Assembly (NCBI RefSeq): GCF_002355335.1
Contig: NZ_AP014946.1
Location: 4,479,501 to 4,543,500, forward strand
Source of the DNA: Variibacter gotjawalensis
GTDB taxonomy: Bacteria > Pseudomonadota > Alphaproteobacteria > Rhizobiales > Xanthobacteraceae
Direction: 5' to 3'
DNA: 64,000 bases
The notes beneath the pieces are model-generated. The model saw only the letters and a list, made by a program, of their open reading frames with translations. It searched no databases and was not told the DNA's origin. Positions 25,408 through 33,938 of this stretch are shown one piece after another. How positions within the stretch are numbered: position 1 is the stretch's first letter; each line of letters opens with the position of its first letter. Position numbers and translations under genes: made by a program.

Positions 25408-25416
25408 GCTCTACCA

Positions 25417-25608
25417 ATGGTTCTACGCACTAGCAAAAAGCGGCGTGTGAGTATCGCTATCACAGAGGATGACAGCGGCCGCCGTATTGTCACCAAGTTT
25501 CAAAATGGCGCCATCGCGGAGCAACCCGTCGCCAGCACACCGAACAAACGAGCAAGATGGAAATTTCGTTATCCTACGTTAGATAAGTCAAAAAAACGCG
25601 GGGTATGA
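25417..25608 (+). CDS. Small basic hypothetical protein (63 aa)
   Basis: Unrecognised. A lysine/arginine-rich chain (LRTSKKRRVSIAITEDDSGR near the start, KRARWKFRYPTLDKSKKRG at the end) starting 9 bases after DUF3833 on the same strand, hence probably co-transcribed. Weak ribosome site. Confidence 0.45.
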   Translation: MVLRTSKKRRVSIAITEDDSGRRIVTKFQNGAIAEQPVASTPNKRARWKFRYPTLDKSKKRGV

Positions 25609-25751
25609 GCGCAAGCACCTGGCGAAGATTGTCGACACGCTACCGACCACTCGACTTCAATTGTGCGCTCGATTTCTGATGCGCAATTCGCGACGTGCGA
25701 GAACTAACCTCGCCGCTAACTGTTGTTTTGTCGGTAGAGGACAGCACCACT

Positions 25752-26066
25752 GTGAAAAGTGCCAAACAGCATCTCCAAGCCGCCCGTAAGCTAATCGCGC
25801 GTCCGGAAGCGTGGACACGCGGCACTTACGGCCGAGGCCCAGACCGTAAGGCCGCTAGGATCGGCACGGACGAAATTAGTTGTTGGTGTTTGATCGGAGC
25901 AATCAAGGCCGTCGATCCCGATAACAGCGAAGAAGCGATGGAGTGGCTCCGGCTTACGCTGCGTTACGAGTACGGCGATTTTATCAGCATTAGCCACTTC
26001 AACGACACGCACAGTCATCAAGAAATATTAGCGGCTCTCGATCGCGCGATAGAAGCGACTAACTAG
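25752..26066 (+). CDS. DUF6197 family protein
   Basis: A 104-aa cytoplasmic protein. The DUF6197 pattern is visible: a helical start SAKQHLQAARKLIARPEAWT, RGTYGRGPDG-like region, SCWCLIGAIKAVDPDNSEEA, then an F-N-D-T (SHFNDTHSHQEILAALDRAI) end. The CWCLIGAI block and the ND-then-ALDRAI end are diagnostic. I chose GTG 25752 because GAGGAC precedes it and homologues begin here; GTG 25695 is the alternative. Function unknown. Confidence 0.75.
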   Translation: MKSAKQHLQAARKLIARPEAWTRGTYGRGPDRKAARIGTDEISCWCLIGAIKAVDPDNSEEAMEWLRLTLRYEYGDFISISHFNDTHSHQEILAALDRAIEATN

Positions 26067-26201
26067 TCATCGCAGCCCGAGCTAAACGACAACGCGTCTC
26101 CAACCTCGCCAGCCTCGCTACCGCAGTTCTCCGTTATCTCGAAGCAACTCGAGACGTCAGCATTTCTCTGCGTCCCGCCTTGATTTGAATCTGCCCACCG
26201 C

Positions 26202-26226
26202 AACAGAATGTGATGCCGATCGTTCC
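26202..26226 (-). promoter_or_regulatory. EcfG-type promoter candidate (GGAAC-N16-TGTT), no gene downstream
   Basis: GGAAC is 26226-26222 and TGTT 26205-26202 on the minus strand. Transcription would run leftwards into the 3' end of DUF6197, antisense to it. A 6-base stem (TCTCGA/TCGAGA) lies in the first 80 bases. It could make an antisense or small RNA, or be a chance match. Confidence 0.3.
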
Positions 26227-26318
26227 ATATCCTGCGGCTATTCATTAAAAAATAGCGCTCCGCAAATGCCGGACAGAGTGGCGATGGATGATTAGACACC
26301 GACCTAGCTTTGCGGTGG

Positions 26319-26525
26319 TTAAGATAGCCGACTAACTCTGTAAGCGACTGTTACAGTTGTTCGAAGCAAATCGAAACGTTCTGCCCGGTCCCTGTATTGC
26401 CTTGCCAGTCGTAGAGCGTCACATGCGCTGATCTGCGATAGCGAATGCGCTGTCTCATCAAGACGCTTTGCTTCTGACCGAAGCCAATCGGGGCTAGTTT
26501 GCAACGTTAGATCGTTCTCGGTCAT
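26319..26525 (-). CDS. Small helical protein (68 aa), DWL-EA-RLD family
   Basis: Paralogue of the protein at 16814-17002: PDWLRSEAKRLDETAHSLSQ, then DALRLARQYRDRAERFDLL. GGAGAG precedes ATG 26525. Two helices with regular acidic/basic spacing suggest a coiled hairpin. Function unknown. Confidence 0.6.
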   Translation of the reverse strand: MTENDLTLQTSPDWLRSEAKRLDETAHSLSQISACDALRLARQYRDRAERFDLLRTTVTVAYRVSRLS

Positions 26526-26545
26526 GCGCTCTCCGAAGCGGACGA

Positions 26546-26574
26546 GAAAATGCCCGCGCTATTACGGCGCGGGC
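26546..26574 (-). terminator. Intrinsic terminator for the gene at 26590-26904
   Basis: GCCCGCGC (26552-26559) pairs with GCGCGGGC (26567-26574) around a 7-base loop; the minus strand then reads ATTTTCTC. Confidence 0.7.
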
Positions 26575-26589
26575 AAAGTCACTGCGTGA

Positions 26590-26904
26590 TTACGAGCGAC
26601 CGCCGGATCCCTGGTCACAAGGCCGGAAACGTCCGTATCCGTCGTCGAAGTAGCACTGATTGCGGTTGGCACCGTACGGACGAGACGGTTCGATTTGGCG
26701 AGGCGAGTCAACGCGACTGCGCTGCGCGCCTCCGCCCGAATAGCGCTCGCAATCACTCCCCGATCGGTCAGCCGCGCGCTCACACGCAGCACGCGACGCG
26801 AAGTTGCAGTTTTGATCGACACACCAGCGCGCGGCATTGGCGGAGCCGATCGCCATACTTGCGAGACTCACGGCGGCAATGCCGCCGATAACAAGTTTGA
26901 ACAT
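26590..26904 (-). CDS. Small exported cysteine-containing protein, DUF3551-like
   Basis: A 104-aa exported protein. The signal peptide is MFKLVIGGIAAVSLASMAIG, cleaved near SANA. The mature part has ARWCVDQNCNFASRAACERA and SGSDCERY, then a polar linker and NQCYFDDGYGRFRPCDQGSG. The W-C...C.F.....C pattern is similar to DUF3551-type small Bradyrhizobium proteins; the six cysteines suggest disulfides in the periplasm. I chose ATG 26904 because the signal starts there. An intrinsic terminator follows directly. Confidence 0.6.
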   Translation of the reverse strand: MFKLVIGGIAAVSLASMAIGSANAARWCVDQNCNFASRAACERAADRSGSDCERYSGGGAQRSRVDSPRQIEPSRPYGANRNQCYFDDGYGRFRPCDQGSGGRS

Positions 26905-27115
26905 GCGAACAATCCTTTTCCGAAATCGCCCTCGCGCCATGGGACACCTAGGAATAACGCGAGGGCTTCCTGCCGAAGCAGTCATACAGTTACGAATGAA
27001 AGGCAGTCCGGTTTCCCTGCTTAAAAATATCTCTGCTTTCGGCGCGCTAGCGCACCACAACACTCGGGCGCCGCTTGCTGCCTTTCGGATCGAACGAGCA
27101 AAAATAATGTGGACC

Positions 27116-27131
27116 AATGTAGGTTAATGCC
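27116..27131 (+). promoter_or_regulatory. Recurrent AAC/GTTA motif copy
   Basis: AATGTAGGTTAATGCC, 69 bases before the gene at 27200. A GAGCGG/CCGCTC hairpin lies between it and the start codon. Confidence 0.4.
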
Positions 27132-27199
27132 TGCTGCGGCATTCGCTGCTTCAACGATGTCGGAGCGGGCTTGGACCGCTCTGACAGGAGCGCATCACC

Positions 27200-27541
27200 G
27201 TGCATATGTTCCGCGTCTTTCCGGTTGATCATCACGATCAAATCTGTGGCCCGCCTGTTGGCATATCGACCGACAGCTTGAATGCGGCAGTAGATATCGC
27301 GCTTAAACTTGCTCGAGATGGTCCGGTGGAGTTGTGGCAAGGGAACCAGCTTATCAGCGTGATCCGTCTACCTTGCGCGGCATCGCCCACTAGTCAGAAA
27401 TATCCCCTGCTAAATGCACTTTTGGCCGGGCGACGGCTTAGCAAAGCAAAGGCGCTTATAGAACAATCCGACAGAGCGTCTGACGTAATCAGTAGAGGAA
27501 AAAGTCTACGCGAGGCTGCTGATTGCTTGAAGCGTAGCTGA
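27200..27541 (+). CDS. Hypothetical protein (113 aa)
   Basis: Unrecognised. The first half resembles a small alpha/beta domain: FRVFPVDHHDQICGPPVGIS, SLNAAVDIALKLARDGPVEL, WQGNQLISVIRL, a layout shared with DUF6894-like single-domain proteins. The second half is helical and basic. GTG 27200 follows AGGAG; ATG 27206 is the alternative. Recurrent motif copy upstream. Cytoplasmic. Confidence 0.5.
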   Translation: MHMFRVFPVDHHDQICGPPVGISTDSLNAAVDIALKLARDGPVELWQGNQLISVIRLPCAASPTSQKYPLLNALLAGRRLSKAKALIEQSDRASDVISRGKSLREAADCLKRS

Positions 27542-27930
27542 GGTTGCACCAACCGAGCTGTCCAACGTCCATCCGAAAGGAGCTAGCGAGTGAGCAATGT
27601 TATCGCCCTCCGGGCCGTGTTCAATACGCGTCAGTTTCACGTGTCCTTTCGGGAAAGTCTTACGAGAAGCTTTTTGCTTCCTCGATATTCTCACGAGGTC
27701 TTTACGTTGGCGCCTGTTCGATTGTTTCGATCGAAGAGCGCGAAAGTAGAGTTATCGCTAAACGCGTCCGCCAGCGTAGGGCTCGCTCCGCGCGGCGCGA
27801 TGATTTCGCCGCTCTCCACTTTGTCATCACGGGTTAGTGTTGCATCGGGCCAAGCGCCACAGCAACTTTCGATCGTCTCACACCCTTGACTGCCATGCTG
27901 CGCATTTAGCAGCAGCAACAGGAGAGATTT
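27542..27930. other. Intergenic with a doubtful 99-codon frame
   Basis: A frame from GTG 27590 has a fair AGGAG site and begins MSNVIALRAVFNTRQF, but the rest looks non-coding, so it may be a broken gene. I do not call it. Confidence 0.3.
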
Positions 27931-28494
27931 ATGCATCGACGATCGGTTCTCATCGCAATCGGAGCAATCGCAGCGGCGCCTGCGGCGATGGCTCAAGCAC
28001 CAAACTCAGTTTCAAAAGCCGGTGACGCGTCAAGGCCGCTCGCCAAACCTAAAAACGAGATGGAGTTTCGGATGGGCGTAATCGGTCCAGCGGAACTGTC
28101 GCTGGCAACAAGTCAAATCGCGATCGAACGAGCGACCCAGGCCAACGCGAAAGAGTTTGCGGAGTTTGAGCTTGAAGAAGCAAAGACTGTGACAGCGGTT
28201 CTAAAGGAACTTGGAACACCGGTCCCCGAAATGGACGCGAAAGCGAAGGCAACCTTGGAGAAGATAAAGAGCGCTGCCAAGGGCCCCGCGTTCGACAAAG
28301 CTTACATCGCTGCGCAGCTCGAAAATCATGAGCACCTGCGTGATTGGGCGACGGCTTATCTCAGCGTTTCCGGCTCGGACAAGAGCAATGCGGCAGAAGA
28401 TCAGGGACGTCACCTCGCTATGCTCGCGCTTGCAACGTTCAAGGAGCACGTCGCGATCACCAAGCGCATCTCAAAAGAATTGACGAAGGCGTAG
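27931..28494 (+). CDS. DUF4142 domain-containing exported protein
   Basis: A 187-aa periplasmic helical-bundle protein. A signal peptide (RRSVLIAIGAIAAAPAAMAQ) is followed by the DUF4142 layout: EFRMGVIGPAELSLATSQIA, then NAKEFAEFELEEAKTVTAVL, KGPAFDKAYIAAQLENHEHL and ATFKEHVAITKRISKEL. The family has a ferritin-like helical fold without known chemistry and is often stress-induced. AGGAGAG precedes ATG 27931, and an intrinsic terminator lies 114 bases after the stop. Confidence 0.88.
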   Translation: MHRRSVLIAIGAIAAAPAAMAQAPNSVSKAGDASRPLAKPKNEMEFRMGVIGPAELSLATSQIAIERATQANAKEFAEFELEEAKTVTAVLKELGTPVPEMDAKAKATLEKIKSAAKGPAFDKAYIAAQLENHEHLRDWATAYLSVSGSDKSNAAEDQGRHLAMLALATFKEHVAITKRISKELTKA

Positions 28495-28607
28495 CGGAAA
28501 TTTTCACATGAGTTCGCGGCGACTATAACATTGAGGTCGCATCAGAGACTGGATCATATTTTCGGTTGTTGCGGCAACTATCTGCTCGTCATCAGCTGAG
28601 AGATAAG

Positions 28608-28643
28608 ACGACGGCTGCAGAGATTCTGTGGCCGTCGTTTTTC
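28608..28643 (+). terminator. Intrinsic terminator downstream of DUF4142
   Basis: ACGACGGC (28608-28615) pairs with GCCGTCGT (28631-28638), followed by TTTTCG. Confidence 0.72.
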
Positions 28644-28660
28644 GCTAGGCACGCTCATGG

Positions 28661-28990
28661 CTACCCTCGCCAGTGGTTGCTTGCGAGGGCCACTAGGTCG
28701 AATGTCTGCAGTCCCGTGTCATCGATGGAGCTGTTGCCGTCTACCATCAAATCAAAATGATATCGCAGCATTCTGGAGGATGCCTCAAAGGCCCGCCTCC
28801 GCGTGATTGCGGAGGAGCAGATTGTTCGGGTTGAGCCCGTTGAGGGCTACCAACCTTTTGAAATCCAAAATGACAACGTTCCCTGGGCCAATGGTGATAA
28901 GGTCGCTCTGCTCCCAGGCCAATGGGAAAGTACGATAACGCGCATTGGTGAAACTATGGCAGCCAGCGTTCGTAAGGCGGTGCCTTCGTT
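28661..28990 (-). pseudogene. Decayed copy of the DUF6894 - Crp/Fnr gene pair
   Basis: Read leftwards, the Crp part ends with SDLITIGPGNVVILDFKRLV and ALNGLNPNNLLLRNHAEAG, near-identical to the end of the intact Crp protein at 40369-41127, but the upstream HTH helix is scrambled by indels. ATG 28771 then opens MLRYHFDLMVDGNSSIDDTG, matching the start of DUF6894 at 40158-40388, and stops after 36 codons. The order and overlap of the two genes are the same as in the intact locus, so this is a partial duplicate of it. Confidence 0.75.
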
Positions 28991-29127
28991 GTACTTGTGA
29001 AACGATTATGAGCCCGGCTAGAACGTCCCGTGCGCAGATTTCAACCGCCCCGTCCACGAACCGGAAACAAGGGGTCGATGCGAACATTGCCGCTATCGAA
29101 AGCAAATTTGGATTCTTAAGTAGCTCT

Positions 29128-29334
29128 CTAAAGCGTCAAAGGGCTTCGATATTTCGACTCTTTCAGAGCAGCACGCTGCAGCCATTCTGCCGCTTCAGAA
29201 AGAAGCTGAGCCTTTCTTTCATGCCCATACGCTGTTTCCGCCATCCGCATCAATTCAAGCGCCTTCGAGCGACATTCAGCTGCTGCTCTTGGCAGCCCTA
29301 TAGGAAACTGCACTACGTTTGTTGACTGGTTCAC
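29128..29334 (-). CDS. Small helical protein (68 aa)
   Basis: Unrecognised, but similar in layout to other short proteins here: NVVQFPIGLPRAAAECRSKA, then LELMRMAETAYGHERKAQLL and SEAAEWLQRAAL. The ERKAQLLSEAAE segment resembles VRKQAQLLREAT of the protein at 41513-41683. GTG 29334 follows AGGTG. A recurrent motif copy lies at 29453-29467, 119 bases upstream in the same orientation. Confidence 0.55.
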   Translation of the reverse strand: MNQSTNVVQFPIGLPRAAAECRSKALELMRMAETAYGHERKAQLLSEAAEWLQRAALKESKYRSPLTL

Positions 29335-29452
29335 TGAGCACCTGATGTGGCAGCACGCTCAAGACATGGCCCTTTATCAAGCCGTCTGACCGCATAAATT
29401 AGCCGAGTTGTCTAACTTTTCGAGAAGCGATCCTGCCAAAATAATGGTTTCA

Positions 29453-29467
29453 TGCACTAACATATGT
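29453..29467 (-). promoter_or_regulatory. Recurrent AAC/GTTA motif copy
   Basis: On the minus strand ACATATGTTAGTGCA, upstream of the gene at 29128-29334. The remaining intergenic bases to 29624 show nothing else. Confidence 0.4.
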
Positions 29468-29624
29468 ATGCGGTAGCTTCGTTCCAGATCGATTTCGAAA
29501 TCGACGACAACATGGAATCGAGGTAGTGAATACCTCGGTTAACCCCGATCGATGGCGTTGCTTCCGCCTGAGCCATAGCGCGCCAACTGAGATCAAACAC
29601 GTGTAGCGCACTGCGCCCGTTGGT

Positions 29625-30482
29625 CTAAAACTTGCGACCAGTGACATCGACGGCCTGCCGGATTTCGTCGAGAGTGGGTACGCGAAGAAGTTTGAGGGCA
29701 TCAGAACTACGCTCTATCAACCTCAGTTCAACGAACGCATCAAGCCAATCGCGCATTGGCCAGACGCCCCATTTCGCATAGAACAACTGAGCGTTTCTGA
29801 TGATGTCGTGGAAGTGGTGTAAAGGCGGATCGATCACACCGTGATGTTGGTGAAAAGCGTATGCACCACCCATGAACATCAGCGGCAAACCTTGCTCCGC
29901 GGCGCGATATCCGAAGTCAGTATCTTCACCTCCGTATCCTACAAATTCGTCATCGAAACCGGACAATGCTTCAAACGCATTCCGCCGTATGCCGAACGCC
30001 AAGGACCAAAATAATCCAGGGTTTGTCTCGAGACGAAAGCCGTGAGCTGGAAATGTTCGGACGGGATGCATTTCGCTCGATGCAATGAGTGCTCTATCGC
30101 TCCAATCGCGGTCTTCGCGCGCGGCGAGATAGCGAGTGTCGGCACAAATGAGTGCATCATGCTGCGCTAAGGCATCATTCATGGCTTCCAACAGCGTCAG
30201 CGACGGCACGCAATCAACATCTAGAAACAATAGCTGGTCATTGCGCGCGTTGGCAGCAGCCACATTGCGCGCGCGAGAGAGATGCAATCCGTCTACGGCG
30301 ACTTGGATTACCCTACTTTGGAATGGCGTGCGGATCTCACCGATAGGCACGTCACTCATATCGACCACGATAAACTCATCCGGCAATCGAGAACTGCGCT
30401 GCAGGCCCGCAATCAAATTAAGGAGATGGGCTTCACGGTTTTTAACGATCGTCAGCACACTCATCATAAGCGGCGTTGCCAT
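29625..30482 (-). CDS. Family 2 glycosyltransferase, galactosyltransferase-type C-terminus
   Basis: A 285-aa GT-A transferase. The nucleotide-sugar core starts MSVLTIVKNREAHLLNLIAG, the metal-binding DxD is in QLLFLDVDCVPS, and the acceptor side has FGIRRNAFEALSGFDDEFVG then YGGEDTDFGYRA, the ED motif typical of galactosyltransferase-type GT2 enzymes. Cytoplasmic, no membrane segment. I chose ATG 30482 (19-base overlap with the methyltransferase) because homologues start there. It is the last gene of the glycoconjugate cluster. Donor and acceptor unknown. Confidence 0.85.
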   Translation of the reverse strand: MATPLMMSVLTIVKNREAHLLNLIAGLQRSSRLPDEFIVVDMSDVPIGEIRTPFQSRVIQVAVDGLHLSRARNVAAANARNDQLLFLDVDCVPSLTLLEAMNDALAQHDALICADTRYLAAREDRDWSDRALIASSEMHPVRTFPAHGFRLETNPGLFWSLAFGIRRNAFEALSGFDDEFVGYGGEDTDFGYRAAEQGLPLMFMGGAYAFHQHHGVIDPPLHHFHDIIRNAQLFYAKWGVWPMRDWLDAFVELRLIERSSDALKLLRVPTLDEIRQAVDVTGRKF

Positions 30483-31051
30483 ATATCCAGACGGTATTTC
30501 ACGTCCCGCTCCTCTGTCTGCACGCAAACTGCGTCGCTCAGGGCTGAATGGAGTTTCGAGACCACATCGTCGCCCGACTGGGGATAGTCCGTCTCGCCAA
30601 TCCAGTGCACCATCAGAAGATCGCCGCCAGGTGCGAGCAAGCGCCTCAGCTCCGTCGCTGCCAATTGCAAATCAGCATCGTCCCAATAGTAAGCAACTTC
30701 CGACAAGACTATGAGATCGTATCGTTCAGCTTGCGGCGCGTCCCGGGGAAATGTCATGCGCTCAAACCGAACATGCCGCTGTAGCACGCATCGCTTAGCC
30801 GCCTTTGCCAACGCGATACTGCTTACGTCCACCGATAACAACGACAAAGTTAGCGGCGCAATTTGGCTCGTCAACGTTCCGCCCGCACACCCTATTTCAA
30901 AGCCATTCTCATAATTCCGGCCTTTGAGACTACGCACCGTGTGAGCATACTTTGCTTGCTCGTAGCGACTTGTCTCTAGTTGCCAGGGATCCGTTGAGCC
31001 TGCGAACATGTCTTCAAAATAATGAGGCGGAAGGCTACGCGATTTTTTCAT
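30464..31051 (-). CDS. NodS-like SAM-dependent methyltransferase
   Basis: A 195-aa class I methyltransferase. SLPPHYFEDMFAGSTDPWQL then ETSRYEQAKYAHTVRSLKGR is the NodS-type opening (xxDPWxxxxSxYExxKY). The SAM loop is FEIGCAGGTLTSQIAP, and YDLIVLSEVAYYW and GGDLLMVHWIGETDYP follow. NodS N-methylates the glucosamine of Nod factors after deacetylation by NodB; this relative sits beside a PIG-L deacetylase, which makes N-methylation of a deacetylated sugar a reasonable but unproven guess. ATG 31051 gives a 17-base overlap with the PIG-L gene. Confidence 0.85.
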   Translation of the reverse strand: MKKSRSLPPHYFEDMFAGSTDPWQLETSRYEQAKYAHTVRSLKGRNYENGFEIGCAGGTLTSQIAPLTLSLLSVDVSSIALAKAAKRCVLQRHVRFERMTFPRDAPQAERYDLIVLSEVAYYWDDADLQLAATELRRLLAPGGDLLMVHWIGETDYPQSGDDVVSKLHSALSDAVCVQTEERDVKYRLDIWQRRL

Positions 31052-31769
31052 GCCCGATAGCCCTTGTGTAAAGCACATCGCTTGCAGACATCCGTGCTTT
31101 TTCCGGAGAAATCCGAAAACCATCTCCAAAGGCCGGCGACATTTGACTTCGGTGCGCAGCCAACGCCATCTTTCGCCGTCCAGCGTTCATCGCGGCAGTC
31201 CGGACGGCGACGTGTGGCTGCGCCGGCAAGCTTGTCGCCCATACGAGGTATTCAGCAAGCACAATGCGGCAACCAGCGCTGCGGACGACATCAAGGGCGA
31301 GCGAGAACGCAGCTTGATGATCGCAGTGCGGTTCGTGGGCGGCAGTCACTGCGATCGCGTTGACGTGGTGAGCTCGGCAAATTGCGGCAAGGCGACGAAC
31401 CGTGGACGCATAGTCTGCAGTAGCTGGCAACAATGGCCGCGCATCAGGCCACCCGAGATGAGTGAGGTGTCCGGAGTACGAAGGTGCCAAATAACGCAAC
31501 GCGGCCGCTGCTTCACGACGGCGCATAGCCACAAGGCGCGCCCGTGACGATGCATTGACATGGTGATGCGAGCCCTCGCCGTTTGTCAGAATGGCGACGC
31601 CAGCCAGCTTTTTGCGGGACGCGGTGTCCGCGATAAGCGCGCCCGCCCCGAGTGTCTCATCATCAGGATGTGGCGCAATAACGAGCCACCGCGCATTCCT
31701 AAGGAAACTATCGGACAGAAGAATGGGTAGCGAGCGGGCCCTCACCACAACAAATCTCCATCTCCCCAT
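31035..31769 (-). CDS. PIG-L family deacetylase (LmbE-like)
   Basis: A 244-aa zinc deacetylase. The metal motif WLVIAPHPDDETLGAGALIA (HPDDE) and the second part AVTAAHEPHCDHQAAFSLAL (HxDH) are intact. PIG-L enzymes remove acetyl groups from N-acetylglucosaminyl lipids or pseudo-disaccharides (GPI, mycothiol, bacillithiol, teicoplanin). Here it overlaps the acyl-CoA-dehydrogenase-like gene by 28 bases and the methyltransferase by 17, so it is translated as part of one pathway. Start uncertain within the first 20 codons. Confidence 0.9.
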   Translation of the reverse strand: MGRWRFVVVRARSLPILLSDSFLRNARWLVIAPHPDDETLGAGALIADTASRKKLAGVAILTNGEGSHHHVNASSRARLVAMRRREAAAALRYLAPSYSGHLTHLGWPDARPLLPATADYASTVRRLAAICRAHHVNAIAVTAAHEPHCDHQAAFSLALDVVRSAGCRIVLAEYLVWATSLPAQPHVAVRTAAMNAGRRKMALAAHRSQMSPAFGDGFRISPEKARMSASDVLYTRAIGHEKIA

Positions 31770-32896
31770 GCATCGTGATCAAGCCAAGCGATCGCTGCTT
31801 GATCACGCGCTTGGTCCGGCCCAGCCTGTCGCAAATATAGCCCGAGGTCGCGAATGATCTTGTCGATACGCTGATCGTCGAACGCACTGCGCGTTCCAAC
31901 AATGCGCGCCGACAGTTCCATTACATCCAGTGCGCTTCGCTCGACAACGCCACGCGCCATACGCACAACGCTCGGCGCATCGACCGACTCTTCGGCAGCG
32001 CGCCGAGCAGCCTCGCGAACCCAAAGATATGCAGTTCTCGCAGACGCGACGGCCTCGCCAAATTTCTGACGCTGCAGTGGATCGGATCGCGCATTGTCCG
32101 ACATATTGGTTCGGGTTTCAGCCAGAAGAGCTTCAATGCCACCGAGCTGGACCGCCAAAAACCGCCATGCGCCGGCCGTGAAACGTGGTTCAATTGCGTA
32201 ATCGCCGGGCTTTCCTAAATAATCCTGATTGCCAGGCTCGAAACCACTGACATCGTAAGTTCCGCTCATTGTCGATCGCATTCCGCGAACAAGCCATCGC
32301 GACGTATCAGCTCTTTTTCCGACATTTCCCGGAACGGAAATCAATTGGACTTCGCCTTCCGGCGTCCTTGCAGTGATTATCGCGAAATTCAAACCACCGG
32401 CTCCCGAGGCAAACATCTTCCTTCCCTCAAGGATGCGGCCGCTTTTTCCGCGGTGGATTTCAACACCGGGAGGCGGTTCAGTCGCCCACACTCCATAGAG
32501 CGCTCCCTTCTGGAGTCGATCGTACAACGCGTGTTTTTGAACTGAAGTGCCAAACCAGCCAAACAACTTCATTGCGTTGATGTGGCCTTCGAAAAGACGT
32601 CCGAGACTCAAATCAGAGCGACCGACGATACGAAGCACATCAAATAGGCTTGTGTTTTCTTCGAGCGCATCGCGGAACATCGCGCCCCCGCTTTCCGGAG
32701 GCGCAAAATGTGCCTGCGCACCTGTTTCGATCAAAATCGCCATACTTTGTTCTGGATAACATGGCGCACGATCGTAAGCGGCACCAAGCCTCACGAGTTC
32801 CGAAAATGAAGCGAGCAGTCGGACAATCAAACCCTCGGTGGCTTGATATCGATACGAAGGGTCTGAACGCGCGAGGGGCCTTTCAATTATCGACAC
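31742..32896 (-). CDS. Acyl-CoA-dehydrogenase-fold flavoprotein
   Basis: A 384-aa protein of the acyl-CoA dehydrogenase superfamily. Landmarks: a helical N-terminal domain, IVGRSDLSLGRLFEGHINAM, GALYGVWATEPPPGVEIHRG then GRILEGRKMFASGAGGLNFA (the beta-domain FAD/substrate region), and a C-terminal bundle with YLWVREAARRAAEESVDAP. The catalytic glutamate position of true dehydrogenases is not clear to me. It may be an oxidase, N-hydroxylase or dehydratase-like tailoring enzyme. GTG 32896 overlaps the upstream glycosyltransferase by 14 bases. Confidence 0.8.
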   Translation of the reverse strand: MSIIERPLARSDPSYRYQATEGLIVRLLASFSELVRLGAAYDRAPCYPEQSMAILIETGAQAHFAPPESGGAMFRDALEENTSLFDVLRIVGRSDLSLGRLFEGHINAMKLFGWFGTSVQKHALYDRLQKGALYGVWATEPPPGVEIHRGKSGRILEGRKMFASGAGGLNFAIITARTPEGEVQLISVPGNVGKRADTSRWLVRGMRSTMSGTYDVSGFEPGNQDYLGKPGDYAIEPRFTAGAWRFLAVQLGGIEALLAETRTNMSDNARSDPLQRQKFGEAVASARTAYLWVREAARRAAEESVDAPSVVRMARGVVERSALDVMELSARIVGTRSAFDDQRIDKIIRDLGLYLRQAGPDQARDQAAIAWLDHDAWGDGDLLW

Positions 32897-33938
32897 AGGT
32901 GCATCCTTGATCTGCCAGCTGGCTGAGAAACTGTGCTGCCGAAGCGGTTCCGCGTTCACAATGAAGGCGATACTGAACTTGAGGCCTGATTGTTTCGGCC
33001 GCCTGCAAAACTGCGGGCCAGTTCGCCGATGTCGGCCAACTATCAAGAGCTATAGCTGCTCCAAGCGCCGCAAGCCGCTGCGCCTTGAGCGCTTGTTCGC
33101 GAAACGGTCTCGGCTGCCATATGCATATGAAAGGTCGGCCTGCAGACATTACGGCGCTGACGAGCCCGTCGCCGGCAGCGCCAATAACAACGCCCGCGTT
33201 GCGAAACTCGATCGCCGGATTGTCAACCCATCCAAGCAGCGTGAGGTTCTCGGGAGTGTGCTCCGGCGGCGAAACCGATCCGATCACACGCCACTTCAGC
33301 CAGGAGATACTTCGTGCAGCTTGCGCAATTTGCTCACCATCAGCGACCTGTCCACCGTTTCCTTGCACGACAAGAACCGAACCAGCGGCGGGCATCTCCG
33401 ACTTAAGCCCAGATTGAGTTAGACCAGCGCAATAGCGTGTTTTTGCGCGAACCCACGCCTCGCAAGATGGATCATCGAGATCTTCATGGAATGGTGACAA
33501 CAGCGCGACAGCCGAACGGAACGCTTCGGAATGTGGAATGTCATTCCTCTCACCAGTGAGCCGAACATAAACAACTGGGGTCGAAGCTAAACGAGCCAGC
33601 AATGCAATCTCGACGGAAACGTCGACAACTAGAAGCCGAGGCCGTACTTCACTTATCCAGCCGGTGAGTTGTGCAGCGCGCTTCCGCGTTCCCTCGCGGT
33701 GAAGCGGCGCAAAATGAAAGGCGTGGGGTTTATTGCGTTCGCGGTCGACCCCGTCAAACGGTCCAGTAGAATTTGCTCTATCATCAGCAAGGTCGATGCA
33801 AGCGATGTCGCCTGTCCGCCCCGCCAATCCAGTGCCTATCATGACAAAACGATCAGGCGCCGCGTTACAAATCGCGAGCGCACGCTGACGATGGCCGTCG
33901 CCGTGATGATGAACATAATATCCAATCGGGCTGCGCAT
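32883..33938 (-). CDS. MurG/family-28-like glycosyltransferase
   Basis: A 351-aa GT-B transferase. The N-terminal domain starts IGYYVHHHGDGHRQRALAIC (the G-x-GH-x-x-R pattern), and the C-terminal donor domain has SVLVVQGNGGQVADGEQIAQ, TLLGWVDNPAIEFRNAGVVI and GAAGDGLVSAVMSAGRPFIC, typical of family 28. Such enzymes usually act on a lipid-linked or soluble aglycone with a UDP-sugar. Its start shares one base with the stop of the GT2 gene upstream (TAATG). Confidence 0.82.
   Translation of the reverse strand: MRSPIGYYVHHHGDGHRQRALAICNAAPDRFVMIGTGLAGRTGDIACIDLADDRANSTGPFDGVDRERNKPHAFHFAPLHREGTRKRAAQLTGWISEVRPRLLVVDVSVEIALLARLASTPVVYVRLTGERNDIPHSEAFRSAVALLSPFHEDLDDPSCEAWVRAKTRYCAGLTQSGLKSEMPAAGSVLVVQGNGGQVADGEQIAQAARSISWLKWRVIGSVSPPEHTPENLTLLGWVDNPAIEFRNAGVVIGAAGDGLVSAVMSAGRPFICIWQPRPFREQALKAQRLAALGAAIALDSWPTSANWPAVLQAAETIRPQVQYRLHCERGTASAAQFLSQLADQGCTCVDN

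Noticed and set aside
30464-31051. NodS-like gene as evidence for a nodulation island
   Set aside because: No nodA, nodB, nodC, nodD or nod-box-like sequence was seen; the deacetylase is PIG-L type, not NodB type.
31742-32896. Acyl-CoA-dehydrogenase-like gene as ordinary beta-oxidation
   Set aside because: It is embedded with overlaps in a glycosyltransferase/deacetylase operon and has no thiolase, hydratase or CoA ligase nearby, so a tailoring role fits better.
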